NCBI GenBank assembly: GCA_964235605.1
Contig: CAXSCR010000035.1
Coordinates: forward strand, 1-49,782
Direction: 5' to 3'
Length of the DNA: 49,782 nt
DNA from: DATCRE01 sp964235605
Lineage (GTDB): Bacteria > Bacteroidota > Bacteroidia > Cytophagales > Cyclobacteriaceae
The notes beneath the pieces are model-generated. The model was given only the letters and a program-made list of their open reading frames with translations. It did no database searches and was not told the origin of the DNA. The position numbers and the translations under genes were made by a program. Positions 17,467 through 26,505 of the stretch are shown here, in pieces (the stretch's first letter is position 1; the number at the start of each line of letters is the position of its first letter).

Positions 17467-17686
17467 CTTCGTGCTCCCTCCACAAGCTTTCACCTATGGA
17501 TTGGCTACATCTGTTGGTGCTCTTCTGTTTAAGCTCAATTTCATGTACGGAGTCGGGACTTAACCGCTCCCAGTAAAATCCGAGCAATACGAAGTTAGCA
17601 CTTTTCTGAGTATTTTATTCATTGTCTGTTGGTGTCGCGCTGCGTCATCCCCATTTCATGTGGTAATAATAGCTCGCAATTAGCTG
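17467..17686. other. Intergenic, no gene seen
   Basis: With the inverted repeat that follows, this makes up about 280 bases between the small frame and gcvP. No start, motif or RNA structure beyond the inverted repeat was found. Confidence 0.5.
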
Positions 17687-17734
17687 CTAGCTTCAAGTTG
17701 AGTACAGTTACAGACAGACTCGACTTGAAGCTAG
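17687..17734. repeat. Long inverted repeat after gcvP
   Basis: Arms CTAGCTTCAAGTTGAG (17687-17702) and CTCGACTTGAAGCTAG (17719-17734) pair over 16 bp with one G-T wobble, loop 16 bases. It starts 13 bases after the gcvP stop. There is no T-run after either arm, so it is not a standard terminator; it may protect the mRNA 3' end. The left arm with its flank matches the dispersed heptad family (GCTGCTAGCTT). Confidence 0.8.
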
Positions 17735-17747
17735 TGGCTTGTACTAA

Positions 17748-20636
17748 TCAAACTGTTGCAGGTTCTGCTTGCGCATAGTTTTCAATAGGTAAGCAGCTGC
17801 ACACTAAATTTCTATCTCCATAAGCATTGTCGATTCTACTTACAGATGGCCAGAACTTTGCCTCTTTAACAAATGCCAATGGATATGCTGCTTTCTGTCT
17901 GCTGTATGTATTCTCCCACTTGTCTGCCGTTATAACGGCTGCAGTATGTGGTGCATTTTTTAATACGTTATTTTGTTTGTCTGCTCTACCTTCTTCTACA
18001 TCTTTGATTTCATTTCTGATTTCAATTAAGGCATCACAGAAGCGATCTATTTCTTCTTTCGGTTCGCTTTCTGTTGGTTCGATCATAAGTGTGCCTGCCA
18101 CAGGGAAAGAAACAGTTGGCGCATGGAATCCATAATCCATTAAACGTTTTGCTATATCTTCTACCTCAATACCGGACTTTTTAAAGTCACGGCAGTCAAC
18201 AATCATTTCATGCGCACAACGGCCTTTGCTGCCCGTGTATAGAATTTTATAATGTGCACTTAGTCGGTCTTTAATATAGTTGGCATTAAGGATTGCCATC
18301 TTAGTTGCGTTGGTTAACCCCTCACCACCCATCATAGCAATATAGGCGTATGAAATAGGAAGTATGCTTGCGCTTCCCCATGGTGCTGCTGATACAGCAT
18401 GAATGGCTTTATCGCCTCCCATTTTAACAATAGCATGACCCGGAAGGAATGGCTTTAATTTATCATTTACACAAATAGGACCCATGCCCGGACCACCTCC
18501 ACCATGTGGTATGCAGAAAGTTTTATGTAAGTTCAAATGGCATACATCCGCTCCAATATTAGCAGGTGAGGTTAAGCCAACCTGTGCATTCATATTAGCG
18601 CCATCCATATAGACCAGGCCACCATTTTTGTGAATGAATTCGCATATTTCTGTGATGGTCTCTTCAAATACACCATGTGTTGATGGGTATGTTACCATGA
18701 AACAAGAAAGATTGTCTTTATGCTGCTCTGCTTTTGCTTTTAAATCAGCAACATCAATCTTACCGTCTTCATCTGATTTTACAACCACTACATCCATTGC
18801 TGCCATAACGGCACTTGCGGGGTTTGTACCATGTGCCGACGCAGGGATTAAAGCAATATTTCTATGGTTATCATTCCTGCTTAAGTGATACGCCCTGATT
18901 ACCATTAGTCCGGCATACTCACCTTGTGCACCACTGTTAGGCTGTAGTGAAACTCCTGTGAAGCCAGTGATTTCTTTTAACCAGTCTTCTAAGTTGGTAA
19001 TTATTTCTTGGTATCCTTTTGTCTGATCAGCGGGAGCAAAAGGGTGCATGTTGCTCAGTTGAGGCCAGGTTACAGGAATCATTTCTGCTGTAGCGTTGAG
19101 CTTCATAGTACACGAGCCTAGTGATATCATGGAGTGAACCATAGATAGATCTTTATTCTCCAGGCGTTTGATGTAACGCAGCATCTCATGTTCTGAGTGG
19201 TGCATGTTAAAAACCGGGTGAGTTAGGTAGTCCGATTTTCTAAACAGCGATGTTGGCCAAGTGATCTCCTGACCATTTACTGAAACTGCATTTCGTTTTT
19301 TATTCTCAGCGGCAGCTAAAATTTCAATGATTAATTTGATGTCAGCTGCTGATGTTGTTTCATCAAGTGAGATGCCGATATGATTGTCTTTATGATAGCG
19401 GAAATTAACTTCATGTTTAAAAGCCTCTTTCTCCACCGCCTTTTTATCAGTAACAGGTATTTTTAAAGTATCAAAATAGTTTTCATTTACTTGATTGATG
19501 CCTATTGCCTTTAGTCCATCTTCTAATGATTTCGCTAAAGCGTGAATGCGTAAAGCAATCTTCTTTAAATTGACTGGCCCATGATACACAGCATACATGC
19601 CAGCCATTACAGATAATAAAACTTGGGCAGTACAAATATTCGATGTTGCTTTTTCTCTGCGAATATGTTGCTCGCGGGTTTGGAGGGCCATTCTGTAAGC
19701 AGGGTTTCCTTGTACATCTAAAGAAGCGCCAATGATACGTCCGGGCATCTGGCGTTTATATTCATCTTTGGTTGCAAAGAATGCTGCGTGTGGGCCACCG
19801 TAACCTATTGGTACACCAAATCGCTGTGATGAGCCAATCACTACGTCGGCTCCCATTTCTCCTGGGGACTTTAGCAGTAACAGACTCATTAAGTCTGTGC
19901 CTACCACCACAGCTATTCCATTTTCATGAGTTGCTTCAATAAAAGCACTATGATCTTTCACGGTCCCATTTGCGTCGGGGTATTGAATAAATACACCAAA
20001 TAGATCGGCGTCAGCAATATCAAGGTTAGCTACATCTTCAACAATCAATTCTATACCCAAAGGATTTGCACGGGTACGCAGCACATCAATGGTCTGAGGA
20101 AACGAGTTTACATCCACAAAAAACTTGTGGGCATTTTTCTTATTCCCTTTTCGAGAAGCATGGAGCATGTGCATAGCTTCAGATGCTGCTGTGGCTTCAT
20201 CAAGCAAAGAGGCATTAGCAATCTTCATTCCTGTAAGATCAATCACTACAGTCTGAAAGTTAATAAGGGCTTCAAGGCGACCCTGCGCTATCTCCGCTTG
20301 GTAAGGTGTATATGCCGTATACCATCCTGGATTTTCTAAAATATTTCTTAAGATGACGCCGGGAGTAATGGTATTATAATAACCGGTGCCTATAAAAGAT
20401 TTATAGACACGATTTTTAGAAGCAATTTTTTTGAATTCTTTTAGAAATTCAAATTCAGATTGAGCAGATGGAAGATTTAAACCTTTTTTTAATCGGATAC
20501 CAGAAGGAACAGTTTGTTCTATCAATTCATCAATCGATTTAGCATTGATGATTTTCAACATTACTTCCACCTGATGTTGATCAGGGCCGATGTGACGGGA
20601 TTCAAATTTTTCTGCGTAGTGCGAATCTATTTTCAT
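17748..20636 (-). CDS. gcvP: Glycine dehydrogenase (decarboxylating), P protein
   Basis: The pyridoxal-phosphate enzyme of the glycine cleavage system; releases CO2 from glycine and passes the aminomethyl group to the H protein. 962 residues, the full fused form with both halves. The PLP lysine is Lys705 in HKTFCIPHGGGGPG. N-terminal marks include FIGTGYYNTITPGVI and YTPYQAEIAQGRLEALINFQ. gcvT and gcvH are not adjacent, which is usual in Bacteroidota. It has its own promoter; no glycine riboswitch was found in the leader. Confidence 0.97.
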   Translation of the reverse strand: MKIDSHYAEKFESRHIGPDQHQVEVMLKIINAKSIDELIEQTVPSGIRLKKGLNLPSAQSEFEFLKEFKKIASKNRVYKSFIGTGYYNTITPGVILRNILENPGWYTAYTPYQAEIAQGRLEALINFQTVVIDLTGMKIANASLLDEATAASEAMHMLHASRKGNKKNAHKFFVDVNSFPQTIDVLRTRANPLGIELIVEDVANLDIADADLFGVFIQYPDANGTVKDHSAFIEATHENGIAVVVGTDLMSLLLLKSPGEMGADVVIGSSQRFGVPIGYGGPHAAFFATKDEYKRQMPGRIIGASLDVQGNPAYRMALQTREQHIRREKATSNICTAQVLLSVMAGMYAVYHGPVNLKKIALRIHALAKSLEDGLKAIGINQVNENYFDTLKIPVTDKKAVEKEAFKHEVNFRYHKDNHIGISLDETTSAADIKLIIEILAAAENKKRNAVSVNGQEITWPTSLFRKSDYLTHPVFNMHHSEHEMLRYIKRLENKDLSMVHSMISLGSCTMKLNATAEMIPVTWPQLSNMHPFAPADQTKGYQEIITNLEDWLKEITGFTGVSLQPNSGAQGEYAGLMVIRAYHLSRNDNHRNIALIPASAHGTNPASAVMAAMDVVVVKSDEDGKIDVADLKAKAEQHKDNLSCFMVTYPSTHGVFEETITEICEFIHKNGGLVYMDGANMNAQVGLTSPANIGADVCHLNLHKTFCIPHGGGGPGMGPICVNDKLKPFLPGHAIVKMGGDKAIHAVSAAPWGSASILPISYAYIAMMGGEGLTNATKMAILNANYIKDRLSAHYKILYTGSKGRCAHEMIVDCRDFKKSGIEVEDIAKRLMDYGFHAPTVSFPVAGTLMIEPTESEPKEEIDRFCDALIEIRNEIKDVEEGRADKQNNVLKNAPHTAAVITADKWENTYSRQKAAYPLAFVKEAKFWPSVSRIDNAYGDRNLVCSCLPIENYAQAEPATV

Positions 20637-20696
20637 CTATTTGTTGATTTCCTATTTAAAAGACAACCCAACCTTATATGGATTATATAAACGCCA

Positions 20697-20726
20697 CAAA
20701 GGTAAGGAGAACAGCGTAATAACAGA
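20697..20726 (-). promoter_or_regulatory. gcvP promoter
   Basis: Minus strand: TCTG (20723-20726), 18-base spacer, TACCTTTG (20697-20704), a full -7 match. The predicted leader is about 55 bases. Confidence 0.5.
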
Positions 20727-20762
20727 TGGAGCGGAGAGAACGTTTTGTCATTAAAAAATACA

Positions 20763-20945
20763 ATAGTCCACGGTCGAATGAGGTAATAGTCCACAGTCGA
20801 TGGACCACAGTCCACTGCCGTTTTTGTTTAAATTGCATTGATGACTTATAGGTCTTCAATCTCCTATATTTTCCAGTGTCGTGATTATCGTCAAACCTAT
20901 AGGTACGACTGTGGACTGTGGTCTATAGATCGTGGACTATGTGGA
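20763..20945. repeat. Inverted pair of AGTCCAC-type heptad repeats
   Basis: The block at 20763-20821 contains the heptads ATAGTCC, ACAGTCG, ATGGACC, ACAGTCC, ACTGCCG. The block at 20905-20945, read on the minus strand, gives ATAGTCC, ACGATCT, ATAGACC, ACAGTCC, ACAGTCG. They align unit by unit as an imperfect inverted repeat with about 85 bases between. It lies between the divergent gcvP and M28 promoters. A third, single block is at 23858-23886. Confidence 0.8.
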
Positions 20946-20969
20946 TTTATTTTACCCTCAACTACTTCC

Positions 20970-21000
20970 TTGTAAATCCTAAAAATCCCGTTCATCTTTG
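20970..21000 (+). promoter_or_regulatory. Promoter of the second M28 peptidase gene
   Basis: TTG (20970-20972), 20-base spacer, CATCTTTG (20993-21000), seven of eight -7 matches. Transcription would start less than 20 bases before the ATG. Confidence 0.4.
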
Positions 21001-21014
21001 AGCAATTAACCAAT

Positions 21015-22523
21015 ATGAGAGATATGAAATTAAAATTAGTCACGCTTGCCTGCTTATTATCAGGTATGAGTTTGTATGCTCAGGATCAGGTTGCTCAAAA
21101 ATATGGCAAAATGATTACACCCGCAGAGTTGAAAGAATATTTATCTATTCTTGCTTCAGATGCATTTGAAGGACGTGAAACAGGAAAACGCGGACAAAAA
21201 ATTGCTGCTGCTTTTATTAATGCACATTTTCAAGAATTGGGTTTGATCGCGCCGGTAAATGGGAGTCACTATCAGCCAGTAGAATTGTACACTAGTATTC
21301 CTGGTGATATTTATGTTAAAGCGGGACCAACGCGCTTTGAAAATTTCGGAGACATCGTTTACTATGGCTCCGCTGATACGGGAGGCGAAGTTTCAATGCC
21401 TATTGTATTTGCAGGCAAAGGACGTAAAGAAGATTTTGATCAGGTAGATGTAAAGGGTAAAGCGGTTATCGTTCTTTTAACAAGTGATGGTAACTTCAGA
21501 CAGCCCCTTGATATCTCACGTGAGAAAGGAGCTAAAATGGTATTTGCATTGAACCCAGCAGAAAGTGAGTACAAAGAATTAGTTGGACAATTAAAAGGGT
21601 ACACTTCGGGAGGAATGCTTTCTGTTAAGAAGCCAGAGGCTAATTCGCAAAACACAGGTGTATTTTTTATTGCGCCGGTAGTTGCTGAAAAGCTTTTGAA
21701 GACTACTATGGATAAATTAAAAAAAGCGGCTGACGAAGATTCAAAAAAGGCGGTACTTAAAAAAGTAAAGCCCGGAACCATTCAATATAAAACCAGTATA
21801 GACCTAAAGACGCTTCGCACTGAAAATGTGTTAGGGTATCTAGAAGGGAGTGACAAGAAAGACGAGGTCGTTATCATCACCTCTCATTATGATCACATCG
21901 GTAAAAAGACAGAAGGTACCGGCGACCTTATCAACAACGGTGCTGATGATGACGGATCTGGAACAGTCTCCGTTATGGAACTTGCAAAAGTTTTTTCACA
22001 AGCAAAGAAAGATGGTAAAGGTCCGCGTCGAAGTATTCTCTTTATGACTGTAACGGGTGAAGAAAAAGGTTTGCTAGGATCTGACTATTATACCCAGCAT
22101 CCAATATTTCCATTAGCCAAAACGGTAGTTGATTTGAATATTGACATGGTAGGCAGAAGGGACTCGCTCCATAAAAATAGTGCGCCTTATGTTTATGTGA
22201 TTGGGTCTGATAAGCTCTCTACTGATCTCCATAACATTAATGAGTCAACCAATAAGGCCAATGTTAATTTGATATTTGATTACATGTATAATGATCAAAA
22301 TCACCCTGATAGATTGTACTACCGCTCTGATCATTGGAACTTTGCAAAAAATAATATTCCGATCATATTCTATTTTGATGGTATCCACGAAGATTATCAC
22401 CAACCAAGTGATGAAGTAGATAAAATTGAATTTGATCTATTAGCTAAGCGTGCGCAGACTGTTTTTTATACAGCCTGGGAAATTGCTAATAGAGAGCAAC
22501 GTATTATGCCGGATAAGAAATAA
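21015..22523 (+). CDS. Secreted M28 family peptidase with PA domain
   Basis: 502-residue exported metallopeptidase, a different subtype from the one at 11049. The signal peptide ends SLYAQ near residue 22. A PA domain covers about 115-210. Catalytic motifs: SHYDHIG (His, Asp), NNGADDDGSG (bridging Asp), TGEEKGLLGS (Glu pair), NIDMVGR (Asp) and HEDYHQPSDE (last His). All ligands are present. An ATG three codons in (21024, MKLKLV) is an equal start candidate. It probably releases amino acids outside the cytoplasm. Confidence 0.92.
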   Translation: MRDMKLKLVTLACLLSGMSLYAQDQVAQKYGKMITPAELKEYLSILASDAFEGRETGKRGQKIAAAFINAHFQELGLIAPVNGSHYQPVELYTSIPGDIYVKAGPTRFENFGDIVYYGSADTGGEVSMPIVFAGKGRKEDFDQVDVKGKAVIVLLTSDGNFRQPLDISREKGAKMVFALNPAESEYKELVGQLKGYTSGGMLSVKKPEANSQNTGVFFIAPVVAEKLLKTTMDKLKKAADEDSKKAVLKKVKPGTIQYKTSIDLKTLRTENVLGYLEGSDKKDEVVIITSHYDHIGKKTEGTGDLINNGADDDGSGTVSVMELAKVFSQAKKDGKGPRRSILFMTVTGEEKGLLGSDYYTQHPIFPLAKTVVDLNIDMVGRRDSLHKNSAPYVYVIGSDKLSTDLHNINESTNKANVNLIFDYMYNDQNHPDRLYYRSDHWNFAKNNIPIIFYFDGIHEDYHQPSDEVDKIEFDLLAKRAQTVFYTAWEIANREQRIMPDKK

Positions 22524-22566
22524 GAAATAGAGGATAAGTAGTATAAAGTGGATAAGTAGTATAAAA

Positions 22567-22612
22567 CATCTCAGTTAATTGTCGATGACGATTAATTATG
22601 AGGTGGCTTTTT
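22567..22612 (+). terminator. Likely terminator of the second M28 gene
   Basis: An imperfect hairpin, CATCTCA paired with TGAGGTG and an inner TAATT paired with AATTA, is followed by CTTTTTT. Confidence 0.45.
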
Positions 22613-22666
22613 TATCAATAACTTTTTGATTTACGCATAGCACGCGCTCTTATAATTGCAGTATAT

Positions 22667-22699
22667 AAAAAAACCCAAGCATTGCTGCTTAGGCTTTTT
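22667..22699 (-). terminator. Terminator of the SWIB gene
   Basis: Read on the minus strand, GCCTAAGC and GCTTGGG pair (one mismatch) around loop AGCAAT and lead into seven T. A-rich bases before the stem also allow function on the plus strand. Confidence 0.8.
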
Positions 22700-22720
22700 G
22701 AGATGAACCAGGGCTATGAA

Positions 22721-23101
22721 TTACTTCACGTGCTTGTTAACCACTTTTGCTAGTTCAAACATAGAGATCTGAGTTTTGCCTGCGAAAACCACTTTAAGTT
22801 TTTCATCTGCATTGATCATTCTTCTGTTCTTTTTATCCTGAAGATTGTTCTTCTTGATATAATCCCAAATCTTCTTAATGATTTGTGTTCTTGGTATACC
22901 TTTGCTACCCACTATTTCAGCTAGTGCTGGACTAGGTGTAAGTGGAGCCATGAAGGCTGCATTAGGTTTTCTTGTGGATTTTTTCTTAGGTGCTTTTTTA
23001 GCGACTGCTTTCTTTGCCGCTTTTTTTGCTACCTTTTTTGCGGCCTTTTTTGCCGTCTTTTTCGCTGCTTTTTTAGCTGCCTTTTTCGCTGTTTTTGCCA
23101 T
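22721..23101 (-). CDS. SWIB domain protein with histone-H1-like lysine tail
   Basis: 126 residues in two parts. Residues 1-45 are almost only Lys and Ala in a repeating AKKAAKK pattern, like bacterial histone-H1-like proteins and eukaryotic H1 tails. Residues 50-126 form a SWIB/MDM2 domain (PRTQIIKKIWDYIKKNNLQD, then INADEKLKVVF and MFELAKVVNKH). SWIB domains are known from eukaryotic chromatin remodelling and from Chlamydia and some other bacteria. The tail should bind DNA without specificity, so a nucleoid role is likely but inferred. Monocistronic, with its own terminator. Confidence 0.88.
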   Translation of the reverse strand: MAKTAKKAAKKAAKKTAKKAAKKVAKKAAKKAVAKKAPKKKSTRKPNAAFMAPLTPSPALAEIVGSKGIPRTQIIKKIWDYIKKNNLQDKKNRRMINADEKLKVVFAGKTQISMFELAKVVNKHVK

Positions 23102-23626
23102 AGCGTTGTTAAAAATTAAGTGTTAAAAGTTATTGGTTTACGTTTTTTATTATTCACCTCGTGGTGAGTTTCAACTTCAAATACGAGTACTTCTGCATCT
23201 TAAAATTTCATGATGACTTATGAAATACCAGTAAAGAGATGTTAAACACCACACTAAAATAGTAGTGTGGTTTGAATTATCCTAATTGCATTTCTCATAG
23301 GAGAAATATGATAAATTCATGCCAGGCACATATGACAATAAATTCTTGCAAACTATTGTTCTAAAGCTTGTATGAGACACCGCTTATCACCCTATAACCC
23401 ATCACTCTACATAGCATGTCTGAAGTGCCACTTAACTAAGTTTATGGGCTAAGGCCATAGGTGATATTGGTATTATAGCGTTTCAAAATAAATGGATTTG
23501 TATCAAATTACTTTTCAATAATCATAGTAATGCCCTGCCTACAACTGCACAAACTGATATATCCGCTTCCTGAATCCTTTATATGCAGAGCTTCGCCATG
23601 TTAAGCAATGATTCAGCATCATCCTT

Positions 23627-23671
23627 TAAAAATCGGACCTAGCAGCTCAAAGCTAGCAGCCCCAGAAGCTA
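23627..23671 (-). repeat. Dispersed intergenic repeat, copy B
   Basis: Minus-strand copy of the family defined at 28146-28187: TAGCTTCTGG, then the invariant core GGCTGCTAGCTTTGAG, then CTGCTAGGTCCGATTTTTA. After the first bases it reads in heptads GCTGCTA, GCTTTGA, GCTGCTA, GGTCCGA. Confidence 0.85.
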
Positions 23672-23857
23672 CCCAATAGCTGCCCCCTTGTGATATCGGT
23701 CAAACAATTCGGTAAGTGCTGCAACCATCATATCTTGATTACTGGCTTTGATGGTGAAGCATTATTAGATATTAAGTCTTGTCTAGTGAAATTGTATGGA
23801 GAGATAGAAATCTCTAAGTGAGTGCCGAGCGTGGAGATTAAATTAATGGGATATTCC

Positions 23858-23886
23858 CAAGTCCACTGTCGACGGTCCATTGTTGA
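23858..23886. repeat. AGTCCAC-type heptad block
   Basis: Reads AAGTCC, ACTGTCG, ACGGTCC, ATTGTTG, in the same 7-base rhythm and with the same words as the blocks at 20763-20945. Confidence 0.65.
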
Positions 23887-24018
23887 AAGTGCTAATTCAC
23901 ACAGGAAATAAATGGATTCTAAATGATTGGATCGATTCCAAAAGAAAAGCTAGCCTAAATGATTGGGCTGCCTTTACTGGTAATATTGATTATATAATTA
24001 CAATTAGTTAGTTAATAA

Positions 24019-25464
24019 CTAAAATTCACTTGCTCCGATGTCATATGCCATACCTTTTAAGCGATTGGCTTTGTAAAAATCTAGCATAATCGAATAAGGT
24101 GCAATGTTTTTGCCTGCCCCTATAGCAGGAGACGTGCTTTGTAATCTGAAATTTTTCCCTGCAGCATTCTGAAATTTTACCGAAGTAATGTCACGCGTCG
24201 TTAAGTTATTAGACTTCTCAGTGGGTGCATTTTTATTTATGCGGATGTAGGAAGACTCTCCATAAATATTAAAGGTGCCGGGATTGACAATTATATTATT
24301 AATACAAACATTTTTTGGAAGGGTTTCAGAATAAATAGCAATACCCTCTGTTTTCGGATTTATGATGGTGTTGTTAATAAACTTAAAGCCCGGGCCTGTT
24401 GAGTTCCGTTCGTCACAGAACATACCTTTTTCGCCAGCATTTAATACAATGTTATCATGTATGATGTTATCCCCTAATCCAAATACAGTAATACCACCCC
24501 CGGTGCCCCCGTTTACAAAGTTCCCATAACAAAACCCGCCTGTTCCACTACCAATGATAATTCCATTTTGTTGTTCAATTGTATTTTTAGTTCCATAGTT
24601 TTCTACTGTATTGTCAAATACGGCAGCGCGTTTTGTGGCACAACCTAGCTGAATACCATCCCATCCAGTTTTGACCACACGGTTGTTATAGATATCAATT
24701 CCTTCAATGGTATGAGGCAATCTTGTGCCACAACCTGTAACGTTATATCCCCCGTAAAATGAATGGCCTATGTAAAAACCTTCTCCTGCGGTGTCATGTA
24801 TATAATTATCATGTAGAGAAACATCATACATGGTAAAATGCCCACGTGTAGTGGCATCATCACAAGTCGGGTCGGTCTTGGCCATAATTCCCGCGAAACC
24901 AACATTGAATACTTCTATATGATCAACTTCAAAGTTAGTACTGAAGTCAGTTAAGATAACACCATTGGCTGTTGAGCCCGATAATCTTATTCCATAACAT
25001 TCATTAGTGTCCCCACCAGTAAGTCTAAAATGTTTGCTATTTGCAGTTTTAAGATTCCATGGTTTGGTTACTATTATATTAACAGTTCCGTTGCAATTCG
25101 TGATGATAATAGGGTTTGCCCGCGTACCTATTATATTTTTAAATATCAAAGCGTTGTATTTCATCTTTGCATCTAAACAGATTACATCTCCAGGTTTAAA
25201 TCCGAGCGTGTGGCCATCTATTGTTGTCGTGTTAGCTGCTATAACATGCGTACATGATGAACAGAGTTTAACCGGCGCATTTAGGGTTACCTCGTTTTCA
25301 GAAGAGTTCTTATTGTCTGCAGTTGTTACCAATGGACAAGAGGAACACGTTAGAGCGGATGCTGGTATGGAATCATCTTCATTACAATTTGTAAATAAAA
25401 AAGTTACTAGAATAGAAAAGGTTAGTACTTTATAGAGCTTATTATAAAAGGCAGTTAAATTCAT
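24019..25464 (-). CDS. Right-handed beta-helix lipoprotein
   Basis: 481 residues from the chosen start. MNLTAFYNKL opens a signal peptide with lipobox FTNC (Cys27), followed by Asn-Glu-Asp-Asp, an acidic tag fitting surface display. Two short similar units, CSSCPLV and CSSCTHV, precede the helix. Residues 100-420 show parallel beta-helix rungs (NNIIVNPG, FINNTIINP, IIHDNIVLNAG and similar), and the end SPAIGAGKN...YDIGASEF is typical of this family. Such proteins bind or cleave polysaccharides; no catalytic site can be assigned. The frame is open 49 codons further up but lacks a signal peptide there. Confidence 0.85.
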   Translation of the reverse strand: MNLTAFYNKLYKVLTFSILVTFLFTNCNEDDSIPASALTCSSCPLVTTADNKNSSENEVTLNAPVKLCSSCTHVIAANTTTIDGHTLGFKPGDVICLDAKMKYNALIFKNIIGTRANPIIITNCNGTVNIIVTKPWNLKTANSKHFRLTGGDTNECYGIRLSGSTANGVILTDFSTNFEVDHIEVFNVGFAGIMAKTDPTCDDATTRGHFTMYDVSLHDNYIHDTAGEGFYIGHSFYGGYNVTGCGTRLPHTIEGIDIYNNRVVKTGWDGIQLGCATKRAAVFDNTVENYGTKNTIEQQNGIIIGSGTGGFCYGNFVNGGTGGGITVFGLGDNIIHDNIVLNAGEKGMFCDERNSTGPGFKFINNTIINPKTEGIAIYSETLPKNVCINNIIVNPGTFNIYGESSYIRINKNAPTEKSNNLTTRDITSVKFQNAAGKNFRLQSTSPAIGAGKNIAPYSIMLDFYKANRLKGMAYDIGASEF

Positions 25465-26088
25465 AGATTTTTGAGAGGTTAAACCCGTTATTTTATTTAG
25501 ATCAATAATGCTAAGTAAATATTGTACAGATCCTGTTAAGAAAGAAATCATCTTCTGCCTAGGAATGTTAAATCGGTCAAAGGTTCGAAACGGCCGTTTA
25601 GATGAATGCATCAGAATTAAAAGGGCTTAAAATATTAGCATTGTTATAGATTATATATCGTAGGTGAAAAATAAGGTAATAAGAACCGTAAATAAGATAT
25701 TTTATAAATATTAATGCTAGTTAATTATTAGCTACAGGTAAGTATATAGCAAGGAAATGTGCTTTCGTGTTCAATACCCAATGCGCTTTAATTTTGGAAC
25801 TCATTCTACTATCTTTATTCTTCGACCTGAATAGATCTGGTTCAATAGGTGTTGCCTCGCCCTACTGGTAGAATTTATTTCCGTGTTGGGTGAATTATAG
25901 TGAGGGATGTCATAGAAACTTTGGAGTAAGAAATAATTTCTACATTTTATTCAGCAAACGGATAAGTTAAAGGGTAATATAATCATTAAGAACGTATGAC
26001 GCGCCTTTAGCAATAGACGTGTTCCTCTCAGTACAAGTGCGTTACTGGCATGCTTTTTACCTGTGCTTATATATCTAATAATAGTTAT
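25465..26088. other. Intergenic, no gene seen
   Basis: About 620 bases between divergent lipoprotein genes. It is AT-rich with no recognised repeat, RNA or coding sequence. It must contain both promoters, but neither matches the consensus well. Confidence 0.5.
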
Positions 26089-26505
26089 ATGAAAAAATTT
26101 CTTCCTTCGTTGTTTGTAATCTCATTACTCGTGTCTTGTTCTAAACATGTGGCATTCCTACCGTCATCCGTTGTTCCTTCAGCAGAAGGAATGGTGAAGG
26201 TGAAGACGGATAAAAATATGAATTATGCCATTAAACTTAATGTATCTAACCTCGCCAATCCGGGGAGGCTAGAACCTCCAAAATCAAATTATGTAGTTTG
26301 GGTTGAAACTTCGGGGAATGGCATGCAAAACATAGGCAGTCTACGTACCTCAAAGGCAACGTTCTCTAAGGCATTAAAAAGTAGTTTAGAGACCGTCACG
26401 GCATTTAGGCCTGCCCGTATTTTTATATCGGCGGAAGAAGATATAGCACCTCAATACCCAGGCACACAGGTGGTGCTTACTACAGAGGGTATTGACCTTG
26501 AATAG
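26089..26505 (+). CDS. Small lipoprotein with anti-sigma-like C-terminal fold
   Basis: 138 residues. MKKFLPSLFVISLLVSC gives a clear lipobox (LVSC); the mature start Cys-Ser-Lys-His is not acidic, so the protein is probably periplasmic. The rest is a single beta domain with the pattern LNVSNLANPGRLEPPKSNYVVW and later NIGSL, resembling the C-terminal domain of RskA-type anti-sigma factors but without any N-terminal anti-sigma region. Function unknown. An open upstream extension (ATG at 26050) is less likely. Confidence 0.7.
   Translation: MKKFLPSLFVISLLVSCSKHVAFLPSSVVPSAEGMVKVKTDKNMNYAIKLNVSNLANPGRLEPPKSNYVVWVETSGNGMQNIGSLRTSKATFSKALKSSLETVTAFRPARIFISAEEDIAPQYPGTQVVLTTEGIDLE

Larger units (their letters stand above)
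23102..24018. other. 917-base gene-poor region with repeats
   Basis: No convincing gene. It holds a 9-bp hairpin (ACCACACTA / TAGTGTGGT, 23248-23271), one copy of the dispersed 45-bp repeat (23627-23671) and one AGTCCAC-type heptad block (23858-23886). A plus-strand frame from about 23653 to 23821 lacks a start codon and any known motif. Confidence 0.6.

Noticed and set aside
17556..17575. A short match to the 16S rRNA segment GGTTAAGTCCCG on the minus strand
   Set aside because: Only 12 bases match and the surrounding sequence does not continue as rRNA; chance is the simplest reading.
20637..20700. Possible glycine riboswitch before gcvP
   Set aside because: The predicted leader is only about 55 bases and shows none of the paired aptamer features.
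22884..23126. Long plus-strand frame rich in Ala and Phe over the SWIB gene
   Set aside because: It is the antisense of the lysine-alanine repeat and has no independent support.
23653..23821. A plus-strand frame ending GFDGEALLDIKSCLVKLYGE
   Set aside because: It looks protein-like but has no start codon, no known motif and begins inside a repeat; it may be a remnant, but this cannot be supported.
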